Part shown: positions 51,656 to 59,470 of the stretch, one piece after another
Layout of the letters: each line of letters starts with the position of its first letter
How positions within the stretch are numbered: position 1 is the stretch's first letter
Source: Demequina mangrovi
GTDB lineage: Bacteria > Actinomycetota > Actinomycetes > Actinomycetales > Demequinaceae
Length of the DNA stretch: 64,000 nucleotides
Assembly: GCF_000759715.1 (NCBI RefSeq)
Contig: NZ_BBLU01000014.1
Location: 62,001-126,000 of the forward strand
Direction: 5' to 3'
The notes under the pieces: model-generated
Seen by the model: only the letters and a program-made list of their open reading frames with translations
Databases searched by the model: none
What the model was told of the DNA's origin: nothing
Translations under genes and position numbers: made by a program

Positions 51656-52615
51656 ATGACCTCCACCCCCGCCATCGAGACCGTCGGTCTCACCAAGAGG
51701 TTCGGCGACTTCACCGCCGTGCAGGACGTCTCCCTCCAGATCGGCCCTGGCGAGATCTTCGGCTTCCTGGGACCCAACGGCGCGGGCAAGTCGACCACCA
51801 TCCGCTGCCTGCTCGACCTCATCCGCCCGTCCGAGGGCGAGTGCCGGATCGCCGGCCTCGACTCGCGCAAGGACGCCGTCGAGATCCGCCGCCATCTCGG
51901 CTTCCTCCCGTCGGACCTCGCGCTCTACCCGAACCTGTCCGGCCGCGAGACCCTCGAGTTCCTCGCGAACCTCCGCGGCGGGGTGGACTGGGCCTGGGTC
52001 GACTCGCTCGCGGACCGCTTCGATGCGGACCTCGGCAAGAAGGTCGGCGAGCTCTCCTCCGGCAACCGCCAGAAGGTGGGCCTGATCCAGGCCTTCATGA
52101 ACCGGCCCGAGGTGGTGATCCTCGACGAGCCCATCACGGGCCTCGACCCGCTGGTGCAGCTCGAGTTCCACACGCTCATGCGCGAGCACGTCGCGGAGGG
52201 GAGCACGGTCTTCCTGTCGAGCCACACGCTGTCCGAGGTCGAGCGCGTCGCCGACCGCGTCGGCTTCATCCGCCGCGGCCACCTCATCGCCGTCGAGCGC
52301 ATGAGCGAGCTGCTCGACAAGGCGCTCCGCCGCGTCACGCTCGAGTTCTCCGCGCCCATGCCCGCCGCCGCCTTCGAGGGGATCGAGGGCGTCCACAGCG
52401 TCGAGGCCGACGGCGCGACCGTCACCGCCCAGTACGAGGGCTCGATGGGGCCGCTCCTGCGCGCCGCGACCGCCCATGACGTGCTGTCGCTCGAGTCCTC
52501 CTCGGTCGACCTCGACGAGATCTTCCTCGAGTTCTACCGCGACGAGGTGACCGAGGCCGAGGGCGGGGACGCCCCGGAGCCGGCCGCCGCATCGTCCGCC
52601 GCGGAGCGTGCGTGA
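51656..52615 (+). CDS. ABC-2 type exporter ATP-binding protein
   Basis: 319 residues. Walker A GPNGAGKST, Q-loop region LGFLPSDLALYPNLSG, signature LSSGNRQKVG (a Ser-Ser variant of LSGGQ), Walker B VVILDEPITGLDP, H-loop LSSHTL. The C-terminal 90 residues are the DUF4162-type extension of drug/lantibiotic exporters. AAGGA 8 nt upstream. Its stop overlaps the permease start, and a GbsR/MarR-type regulator precedes it. Confidence 0.94.
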   Translation: MTSTPAIETVGLTKRFGDFTAVQDVSLQIGPGEIFGFLGPNGAGKSTTIRCLLDLIRPSEGECRIAGLDSRKDAVEIRRHLGFLPSDLALYPNLSGRETLEFLANLRGGVDWAWVDSLADRFDADLGKKVGELSSGNRQKVGLIQAFMNRPEVVILDEPITGLDPLVQLEFHTLMREHVAEGSTVFLSSHTLSEVERVADRVGFIRRGHLIAVERMSELLDKALRRVTLEFSAPMPAAAFEGIEGVHSVEADGATVTAQYEGSMGPLLRAATAHDVLSLESSSVDLDEIFLEFYRDEVTEAEGGDAPEPAAASSAAERA

Positions 52616-54270
52616 TGCTGCAGACCCTCTACCTCAAGACGGTCCGCGACCGCTGGCTCGGTGCGCTCATCGGCGTCGCCTCGCTGTGGCTCGTCGCGGT
52701 GTTCGGCATGTGGGCCTACGCGGGCATCGGCGACGACGCGGTGGCGTTCTTCGACGAGATGCCGGAGTTCTACTCGTCGCTCATCGGCATCAGCGGCGAC
52801 GCGGGCGTCACCGGGCTCATGATGTCGATGATGTTCAACTTCCTCGGGCCCTTCGTGGTCGCGGGGATCGCGATCTCGATGGGGGCCGCGGCCATCGCCG
52901 GCGAGGAGCGCGAGGGCACGATGAACGTCCTCACCACCGCGCCGCGCTCGCGTTCGCGGCTCTTCACCTCCAAGACGCTCGCGGTGCTGAGCATCGGCGT
53001 CGCCGTGAACGTGCTCGCGTGGCTCGGATACCTGGGCATCACGGTGATGTTCGGCGAGAGCGTCACGGGCGTGAACGTGGGCGCCGCGACGCTGCACGTG
53101 CTCGTGGTGTCGATGCTCTACGGCGCGGTCGCGCTCGCGATCGGCGCGGCGACGGGCCAGCAGCAGCTCGCCTCCGGCATCGCCACCGCGTTCCTGGTGG
53201 TGTCCTTCCTCGCCTCGGGCCTGCTGCCCATGTTCGAGGGCTGGGAGGACGTCGCCAAGATCTTCCCGTGGCACTACATCAACGCCTCCGCGCCTCTCAC
53301 CAACGGCGTCGACTGGGGTCAGATGGCGGTGCTGCTCGCGATCACGGTCGCGCTCGTGCTCGTCGGCTGGGCCGCGCTGATCCGCCGTGACCTCCGCTCG
53401 GGCGAGGGCCGGCTGCCGCTGGTCGCGCGCCTCCAGGAGGACGAGCGGGTGGCGAAGGTGCTGACGATGCTGCAGGGCCGCCAGAGCACGCGCGGCATGA
53501 CCGGCATGGCGCTGAGCGACTCGCGCGCGCTCGTCGCGATCGCCGGCGGCGGGATGTTCTTCATGATGACCGTCATGGGACCGCTGTTCAACGCGGTCTC
53601 GGACTTCGTGGGCGACTTCGCCTCGGCCTTCCCCGACTCGATCATGGCGATGGTCGGCTTCGCCGACTACTCGCGGCCCGAGGGCTGGTACCACGGCGAG
53701 GGGCTGTCGATCCTGGCGCCCGTCGCGATCGCGGTGCCGGTCATCGCGGCCGGCGCGGCCCTCGCGCGCGAGGAGCAGCGTCGCACCATCTCGGTGCTGC
53801 TGACCTCGCCGGTGTCCCGGTCCACGGTGGCGTGGCGACGTGCGGCCGCGATGCTCGTCGTCTCCTTCGCGGTCTCGGCGCTCATCGCCGCGGGCATCGC
53901 GCTGGGCAACTGGATCGGCGGCCTCGGGATGTCCTACGCGAACATCGCCGCGACGGGCGTGCTGCTCGCCGGACTGGGCGCGGTGCTGGGCGCGGCGGCC
54001 TTCGCGGCCGGCGCGTTCACCGGCGTGCCGCGCATCGCGATCGGCGCAGGCACCGGCGTCGCGATCGTCGGGTGGGCGCTCACGGCCTTCGCCGCGGTGA
54101 ACGATGCGCTCGAGCCCCTCGCGCACGCGTCGCCGTTCTACTACGTCACGTGGGAGTTCCCGCTCGACAACGGCCTGTACTGGTACCAGCCGGTGGTCCT
54201 GTTCGGCGCATCGGCGGTGCTGCTCGCGCTGGGCGTCGCCGGCTACCGGGCGCGTGACCTCAAGGGCTGA
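52612..54270 (+). CDS. ABC-2 type exporter permease (two-repeat form)
   Basis: 552 residues, about twelve membrane segments in two similar halves; each half contains the family pattern EEREGTMNVLTTAPRSRSRLF / EEQRRTISVLLTSPVSRSTVA. It forms the channel with the ATPase encoded upstream (ATG overlaps its stop). Substrate unknown; such modules commonly export peptides or lipophilic toxins. Converges on a GNAT gene across a long hairpin. Confidence 0.9.
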   Translation: MMLQTLYLKTVRDRWLGALIGVASLWLVAVFGMWAYAGIGDDAVAFFDEMPEFYSSLIGISGDAGVTGLMMSMMFNFLGPFVVAGIAISMGAAAIAGEEREGTMNVLTTAPRSRSRLFTSKTLAVLSIGVAVNVLAWLGYLGITVMFGESVTGVNVGAATLHVLVVSMLYGAVALAIGAATGQQQLASGIATAFLVVSFLASGLLPMFEGWEDVAKIFPWHYINASAPLTNGVDWGQMAVLLAITVALVLVGWAALIRRDLRSGEGRLPLVARLQEDERVAKVLTMLQGRQSTRGMTGMALSDSRALVAIAGGGMFFMMTVMGPLFNAVSDFVGDFASAFPDSIMAMVGFADYSRPEGWYHGEGLSILAPVAIAVPVIAAGAALAREEQRRTISVLLTSPVSRSTVAWRRAAAMLVVSFAVSALIAAGIALGNWIGGLGMSYANIAATGVLLAGLGAVLGAAAFAAGAFTGVPRIAIGAGTGVAIVGWALTAFAAVNDALEPLAHASPFYYVTWEFPLDNGLYWYQPVVLFGASAVLLALGVAGYRARDLKG

Positions 54271-54282
54271 CCCCGCCGTCGT

Positions 54283-54385
54283 CGACTCCCAATGACACAT
54301 GTGACACAAGTGACAGCGCGTGACGGACGAGGCATCCCCATCCGTCACGCGGCATGACTCCGGTCACAAGTGTCATTGGGAGTCG
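54283..54385. terminator. Bidirectional long-hairpin terminator
   Basis: 16-bp perfect outer arms CGACTCCCAATGACAC (54283-54298) / GTGTCATTGGGAGTCG (54370-54385) and 11-bp inner arms CGCGTGACGGA (54317-54327) / TCCGTCACGCG (54341-54351). Lies between convergent genes. Confidence 0.7.
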
Positions 54386-54415
54386 GCGCGGGTCGTTCGG
54401 AGTCGGCGCGCGGCG

Positions 54416-54874
54416 CTACACCTCGCGCGTGTAGAAGATCGAGTTCGGGTCCAGCGTGTACTTGCCGAAGGGCTCGCACTCGAGGAAGCCGTGGCGCTCG
54501 TACAGGCGGCGGGCGGGCGCGAAGTGCGGCTCGGTCCCGGTCTCGAGGCTCACGCGCGTGCGGCCGTGCTGCTGCGCCGTGGCGACCAGCTCGGCCAGCA
54601 CCGCGGCCGCGACCCCCTTGCCGCGCGCCTGCGCCGTGGTGCGCATCGACTTGATCTCCGCGTGGTCGTCGGCCAGCGCGACCACCGCGCCGACGCCCAG
54701 GAGGTCGCCCGACTGATCCCGCGCCGCGAGGAACGTGACCTCGGGCCGGCGCAGCGCCTCGACGTCGAGCGCGTGCACCGACTCTGCGGGCGAGGTCGCG
54801 TGCATCTCCGCGAGGTGCTCGTTCAGCAGCGCGAGGATGTCGGGGGTCGTCGGGTCGGCCGGGGAGATCTGCAT
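54416..54874 (-). CDS. GNAT-family N-acetyltransferase
   Basis: 152 residues. The acetyl-CoA-binding segment is RTTAQARGKGVAAAVLAEL (motif A, RGxGVG-like), followed by the C-terminal RLYERHGFLECEPFGKY. It resembles YedL/PA4866-type small-molecule acetyltransferases; substrate not predictable. ATG 54874 is chosen because the longer frame adds Arg/Pro-rich low-complexity residues. Monocistronic. Confidence 0.9.
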   Translation of the reverse strand: MQISPADPTTPDILALLNEHLAEMHATSPAESVHALDVEALRRPEVTFLAARDQSGDLLGVGAVVALADDHAEIKSMRTTAQARGKGVAAAVLAELVATAQQHGRTRVSLETGTEPHFAPARRLYERHGFLECEPFGKYTLDPNSIFYTREV

Positions 54875-55053
54875 GGCCGGGATTCTTCCACGGGCCCGGC
54901 GGGGCGGGACGTCCGACCCCTCGCGCGGTCCCGGCGCGGCGACCATGCTGGGCGTGGGGGCGACACGCCTGCGTCGCGGGTTGCGCCGATGTTTCCCTAT
55001 GTGGAGAATTAGCGGGACGGGCCACCCGGCCGACCGACGAGAGAGGCAGCACG

Positions 55054-56091
55054 ATGAAGGCGATGATCCTCAAGGAGTTCCGCGAGCTGAGGCGTGACAA
55101 GCGCACGATGGCGATGCTCATCGTGCTGCCGATCGTGCTGCTCACGATCTTCGGCTACGCCGCGAACTTCACGGTGGACACGATCCCCACCCGCGTCATC
55201 GGACCGGGCGCCGAGCAGGCCGCCGCGAACGCCCCGGAGCTGTTCGACATCGGCGAGGTCGACGCGGAGGCGACCACGGACGATGCGCTCGCGTGGATGA
55301 CCGACAACGCCACCGAGGTGGTGATCGACACCACCACGCAGCCCCCGACCGCCTACGTCGACGGCGCGAGCCTCTTCACCGCGCAGAGCGCCTCCGCGGC
55401 GTTCGGACGCATGGGCGACCAGGTCGAGGTCGACATCCTCTTCAACCCCGACCTCGAGACCTCGTGGGTGATGGTGCCGGCGCTCATCGGCCTGATCCTC
55501 ACCTTCATCGGCACCATCATCACGTCGATCGGCCTGGTGAAGGAGAGGCAGTCGGGCACGCTCGAGCAGCTCGCGGTCATGCCGCTCAAGCCTGCCGACG
55601 TCATCATCGGCAAGATCGCCCCGTACTTCCTGCTCGCGTCCTTCGACATGCTCGTCGTCACGTTCCTGGGCGTGTGGATCTTCGACGTGCCCTTCAACGG
55701 CAGTCCCTGGCTGTTCGCGATCGGCGCCGGGATCTTCCTCTTCGTGGTGCTGGGCATCGGCGTGCTCATCTCCACCGTCTCGCAGACGCAGGCGCAGGCC
55801 ATCCAGCTCGCGATCATGCTGCTGCTGCCGCAGATCCTGCTGTCGGGCTTCATCTTCCCGCTCGACGCGATGCCGACCGCGATCGCGGCGATCGGACGAT
55901 GCCTGCCGCTCACGTACTTCGTCGAGATCGCGCAGGGGATCTTCCTGCGCGGCGCCGGCCTCGACGCGCTGTGGGTGCCGTACGCGGTGCTCACCGGGAT
56001 GGCGCTGCTCGTCTTCACGGCCGCCGTGCTGCGCTTCCGTCGCGACCTCGCGCCGAGCGCCCACCACCGCGCGAAGTCGAAGGCCGCGTGA
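55054..56091 (+). CDS. ABC-2 type permease (YhhJ/YbhS-like)
   Basis: 345 residues. One N-terminal membrane segment (about 22-40), an extracytoplasmic loop of about 110 residues, then five C-terminal membrane segments with SIGLVKERQSGTLEQLAVMPLKP and LSGFIFPLDAMPTAI, as in YhhJ/YbhS-type exporters. GGAGG-like site absent, AGAGAGGCAGC upstream is weak. Followed without gap by two ATPase genes. It is the only membrane subunit of this operon in view, so the transporter may use a homodimer. Confidence 0.9.
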   Translation: MKAMILKEFRELRRDKRTMAMLIVLPIVLLTIFGYAANFTVDTIPTRVIGPGAEQAAANAPELFDIGEVDAEATTDDALAWMTDNATEVVIDTTTQPPTAYVDGASLFTAQSASAAFGRMGDQVEVDILFNPDLETSWVMVPALIGLILTFIGTIITSIGLVKERQSGTLEQLAVMPLKPADVIIGKIAPYFLLASFDMLVVTFLGVWIFDVPFNGSPWLFAIGAGIFLFVVLGIGVLISTVSQTQAQAIQLAIMLLLPQILLSGFIFPLDAMPTAIAAIGRCLPLTYFVEIAQGIFLRGAGLDALWVPYAVLTGMALLVFTAAVLRFRRDLAPSAHHRAKSKAA

Positions 56092-56897
56092 TGGCCGCCT
56101 GGGGAGCCCACGGGCTCACCGTCGAGAGGGGCGGCCGGGCCGCGCTCGCGAACGTCACCCTCACGGTCGCACCCGGCGAGATCGTGGCCGTGGTCGGAGG
56201 CGACGGCGCGGGCAAGACCACGCTGCTGCGCACGCTGGCGGGCGCGATCGCCCCGACCGCGGGCGAGGTCGCCACGCCCGCCCTCGAGCGCATCGGCTTC
56301 ATGCCCACCGCCGCGGGGGTGTGGCGCGACCTCTCGGTGGACGAGAACATCGCCTTCGTCGCCGCCGCCCACGGCATCGCGGGCGCCACGCTCGAGGAGC
56401 GCCGCGCCGCGCTGCTCGCGGGCGCCGGGCTCGAGCACGCGACCGAGCGCCTCGCGCGCAACCTCTCGGGAGGCATGCGTCAGAAGCTCGCCTTCTCGCT
56501 CGCGATGCTGCACCGGCCCGACCTGCTCATCCTCGACGAGCCCTCGACCGGCGTCGACCCCGTGAGCCGCGTCGACCTGTGGCGCATGGTCTCGCTCGCC
56601 GCCTCGCAGGGCGCCGCCGTGGTGATGGCGACCACGTACCTCGACGAGGCGGAGCGCGCGCATCGCGTCACGGTGCTCGACGCGGGGGAGGTGCTGCTCG
56701 AGGGCGCGCCCGCGGACGTGCTCGCCGGCATCCCCGGCCACGTGGTCGCGGCCGATGCGCCGGGCGACCCGGCGCGCACCTGGCGCCGCGGACGCGGCTA
56801 CCGGATCTGGTCGCCCGAGGAGCCGCCCGAGGGCGAGCCGCGCGTGGCCGACATCGAGGACGCCGTGGTCGCCGCGGCCATCGCGAAGGGGGCCTGA
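56091..56897 (+). CDS. ABC transporter ATP-binding protein (first of a pair)
   Basis: 268 residues. Walker A GGDGAGKTT, signature LSGGMRQK, Walker B LLILDEPSTGVDP, H-loop replaced by ATTYLDEAER (Thr where His is usual). ATG 56091 overlaps the permease stop. With the next gene it corresponds to the two halves of YbhF-type fused ATPases, here as separate proteins. Confidence 0.92.
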   Translation: MAAWGAHGLTVERGGRAALANVTLTVAPGEIVAVVGGDGAGKTTLLRTLAGAIAPTAGEVATPALERIGFMPTAAGVWRDLSVDENIAFVAAAHGIAGATLEERRAALLAGAGLEHATERLARNLSGGMRQKLAFSLAMLHRPDLLILDEPSTGVDPVSRVDLWRMVSLAASQGAAVVMATTYLDEAERAHRVTVLDAGEVLLEGAPADVLAGIPGHVVAADAPGDPARTWRRGRGYRIWSPEEPPEGEPRVADIEDAVVAAAIAKGA

Positions 56898-56898
56898 C

Positions 56899-57756
56899 AT
56901 GGCCGAGCCGCTCATCCACGCGCAGGACGTCACGCGCCGCTTCGGCGACTTCACCGCGGTCGACGGGGTGTCCATCTCCGTGGCGGCGGGGGAGATCGTC
57001 GGCCTGCTCGGCGCGAACGGCGCCGGCAAGACCACGCTCATCCGCATGATCCTCGGCCTGCTCCCGCCGTCGGACGGCGCGCTCGCGCTCTTCGGCGCCC
57101 CGCCGTCGCGCGAGGGTCGCGCCCGCCTGGGCTACGTGCCGCAGGGCCTCGGGCTGTGGGACGACCTCACGGTCGCGGAGAACCTCGCCTTCGTCGATCA
57201 GGCCTTCGGGTCGCGTGCGACGGCCGTCCCGGACGCGCTCGCCGGCTCGCGGGACGGGCTGGTCGGCGGCATCGGCCTCGGCCGTCAGCGTCAGCTCGCC
57301 TTCGCCGCCGCGCTGGGGCACGGCCCGGAGCTGCTGGTCCTCGACGAGCCCACCTCCGGCGTCGACCCGCTCTCCCGCGCACGCCTGTGGGACACGGTCC
57401 ACGAGAGCGCCGAGCAGGGCGTCGGCGTGCTCGTCACCACGCACTACATGCAGGAGGCCGAGCAGTGCGACCGGCTGGTGCTGATGTCGCAGGGCCGCGC
57501 GGTGGGCGAGGGGCAGCTCGCGGACATCGTGGCCGGCACCACCGCGCTCGCGGTCCGCACCGAGCGTTGGCAGGACGCGTTCGAGGCGCTGGACCGCGCC
57601 GGAGTGCTGGTGATGCTGTCGGGCACGCACGTCCGGGCGGTCGATGCGGACGAGGTGCGGGTCCGGGCGGCCCTCGGCGGCCTCGCGGCGGAGGTCGAGC
57701 CTGTCGGCGCGACGCTCGAGGAGGCGATGGTCGCGCGCGAGCGCTCCGCCGGCTGA
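56899..57756 (+). CDS. ABC transporter ATP-binding protein (second of a pair, variant signature)
   Basis: 285 residues. Walker A GANGAGKTT, Walker B LLVLDEPTSGVDP, H-loop VTTHYMQEAEQCD. The signature region reads GGIGLGRQRQLAFAAAL, so the usual LSGGQ is degenerate. The start ATG lies 1 bp after the preceding stop. Together with the upstream ATPase it would give one canonical and one degenerate composite ATP site. Confidence 0.9.
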   Translation: MAEPLIHAQDVTRRFGDFTAVDGVSISVAAGEIVGLLGANGAGKTTLIRMILGLLPPSDGALALFGAPPSREGRARLGYVPQGLGLWDDLTVAENLAFVDQAFGSRATAVPDALAGSRDGLVGGIGLGRQRQLAFAAALGHGPELLVLDEPTSGVDPLSRARLWDTVHESAEQGVGVLVTTHYMQEAEQCDRLVLMSQGRAVGEGQLADIVAGTTALAVRTERWQDAFEALDRAGVLVMLSGTHVRAVDADEVRVRAALGGLAAEVEPVGATLEEAMVARERSAG

Positions 57757-57829
57757 CGCATCGTCCCCGGTGGGGGAGCCCTTGCGGGCGCGGCGGCGCG
57801 TGCCGCCCGGCGCGGGGGTGCGCGCTGCC

Positions 57830-57835
57830 TAGGGT
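57830..57835 (+). promoter_or_regulatory. -10 element TAGGGT, leaderless promoter
   Basis: TAGGGT ends 7 bp before ATG 57843. Confidence 0.55.
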
Positions 57836-57842
57836 GGGCCGC

Positions 57843-58751
57843 ATGACACGACGGATGCGACCCTCCGATGCGGCCCTCGCGCTGTGGCCGGCGGCGCTGC
57901 TGATCGCGATGGGCGTCGCCGGCTTCATCGGCGTGCTGGACTGGGTGGTCGAGAAGGAGGACCTGTTCCTCATCGACGAGCCGCTGCTCGAGCTGCTCGC
58001 GCAGCAGCGGTCGCCGGAGCTCGACACGCTGTTCAACGCGGTGTCGCTGGTCTTCGGGCCCGCGGTGCTGCCGGTCGTGGTGGCCGCGATCGCGCTCGTG
58101 TGGTGGCGCGTGTCCCGCTCATGGTGGGAGCCCGCGCTGCTCGTGGTCGCGATGCTGCTGTCGACTGGGCTCACCGTCGCGCTGAAGTCGCTGGTGGGGC
58201 GTGACCGCCCCGCGGACCTGCTCATGGTGGTGCCCGGCGGCGAGACCTCGGGGTCCTTCCCCTCGGGGCACACGGTGGGCGCGGCGACCCTGGTGCTGGT
58301 GGTCGGCTACCTCCTGTGGCACGAGGACGCCGAGGCGTCGTGGGCGCTCACCGGCTGGGTGGCGGCGTCGCTCCTCATCATCGTCGGGGTCGGCGCGAGC
58401 CGCCTCTACCTCGGCTATCACTTCCTCACCGACGTGCTCGCGGGGCTGTGCGTCGCGCTCGCGGTGCTGGGTGTGGTGGTGGGGGCGGAGCGCTGGCGCG
58501 ACCTCTGGCTCGAGCGGCGCGACCCGCCTGCGCGTCCCACCGCGCTCGCGGTGACCGAGGAGGACCTCGCCTGGGCGCGCGACGGCGCGGACGATGCGGA
58601 GGACGGGGCCCCACGGCGGCCGACCGGGGCTGAGGCGCGCCCCTGCGCGGGGCAGAAGGGCCCGGAGACGAAGGTGCCCCGGGAGGTCGGCTGCGCTGGG
58701 GGGCACCGCGGCCGTCCCTCCCGGGGACGTCTTCGGCGATCGAGGCGGTGA
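57843..58751 (+). CDS. PAP2-family phosphatase
   Basis: Membrane-bound phosphatidic-acid-type or undecaprenyl-diphosphate phosphatase, 302 residues, six membrane segments. All three catalytic blocks are present: KSLVGRDRP, SGSFPSGHT and SRLYLGYHFLTDVLAG. The core domain ends at about residue 225. The last 50 residues are Arg/Gly/Pro-rich and overlap a GC-rich hairpin (58677-58726), so they look like translated 3' non-coding sequence. Confidence 0.9.
   Translation: MTRRMRPSDAALALWPAALLIAMGVAGFIGVLDWVVEKEDLFLIDEPLLELLAQQRSPELDTLFNAVSLVFGPAVLPVVVAAIALVWWRVSRSWWEPALLVVAMLLSTGLTVALKSLVGRDRPADLLMVVPGGETSGSFPSGHTVGAATLVLVVGYLLWHEDAEASWALTGWVAASLLIIVGVGASRLYLGYHFLTDVLAGLCVALAVLGVVVGAERWRDLWLERRDPPARPTALAVTEEDLAWARDGADDAEDGAPRRPTGAEARPCAGQKGPETKVPREVGCAGGHRGRPSRGRLRRSRR
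58677..58726 (+). terminator. Hairpin overlapping the PAP2 gene 3' end
   Basis: 10-bp arms CCCCGGGAGG / CCTCCCGGGG with inner pairing. It looks like a terminator but lies upstream of the in-frame stop. Confidence 0.45.
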
Positions 58752-58864
58752 TCCGGCCTCTCGCCTGGTTCAGTGTAGGGCCTGGGATGCCCTCCGGCAA
58801 TGAGGATCGCAACGTTTCTTCCCACGTTTCGCGCGGCGTCTGGGATCGGTCACAGCGGGTGGGC
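58752..58864. other. Intergenic region between convergent PAP2 and cupredoxin genes
   Basis: 113 bp with no ORF and no strong hairpin; a possible TTCAGTGTAGGG patch at about 58769-58780 is unassigned. Confidence 0.3.
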
Positions 58865-59257
58865 TCACGTCACGGTGAACGACACCTCCATGCCGCGCGA
58901 CCGATGGTCGCCGACGGAGCAGTAGAGCGTGTAGGTGCCCGGGTCGAGCACCACCTCGAACGAGGCGGACTCGCCGGGATCGATGACCGCGGTCGCGCCG
59001 CCGGGGTCGCCCTCGAGCACGAGGTCGTGGCTCACGGCGCCGTCGTTGGTGAGCTCGATCGCGACGGTGCCGGAGGGGACCGTCGTGGACGAGAGGCTGT
59101 ACGCGTACTCCGTCGCGGAGACGCTGAGCACCGTCTCCGCGGAGGGCGGCTGATCGTCGAGCGAGGGCACCTCCTCGCCGCCTCCGCACGCGCTGAGCGC
59201 GGCGGCGAGAGCGACGGCCGTGGCGGCGAGCGCCGCGCGGCTGCGGATGATGCGCAT
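58865..59257 (-). CDS. Cupredoxin-like lipoprotein
   Basis: 130 residues. Lipobox LSAC in a signal of about 25 residues, then a beta-sandwich domain (SATEYAYSLSSTTVPSGTVAIELTND). Candidate type-1 copper ligands are the His of SHDLVL and Cys, His and Met in YCSVGDHRSRGM, the plastocyanin order H...C..H...M. Likely an extracytoplasmic electron carrier. GGAGG lies 5 nt before ATG 59257. The dipeptide importer is divergent. Confidence 0.88.
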   Translation of the reverse strand: MRIIRSRAALAATAVALAAALSACGGGEEVPSLDDQPPSAETVLSVSATEYAYSLSSTTVPSGTVAIELTNDGAVSHDLVLEGDPGGATAVIDPGESASFEVVLDPGTYTLYCSVGDHRSRGMEVSFTVT

Positions 59258-59353
59258 GGCGACCTCCTGACGCTCCACGGTACGTCGCACGCCGCGCACG
59301 TGCCCGTAACGATTCGGTCACGTCACACAGGGGTGCGGCGGCGGAAAGTTTCA

Positions 59354-59369
59354 GGAATGTAAAACATCC
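59354..59369 (+). promoter_or_regulatory. AT-rich promoter patch of the peptide importer
   Basis: GGAATGTAAAACATCC is a near-palindrome containing TGTAAAAC, a plausible -10 about 100 bp upstream of the binding-protein gene. Exact start not fixed. Confidence 0.4.
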
Positions 59370-59470
59370 CTCACCGGCGGTCGCGAGGCCCCTGGTGCGT
59401 GCCAGGATCGCTTGCCACGGCCGACGCGCGCACAGGCGCCGGTCTTCTCTCAACAAGGAGGGCAACACCC

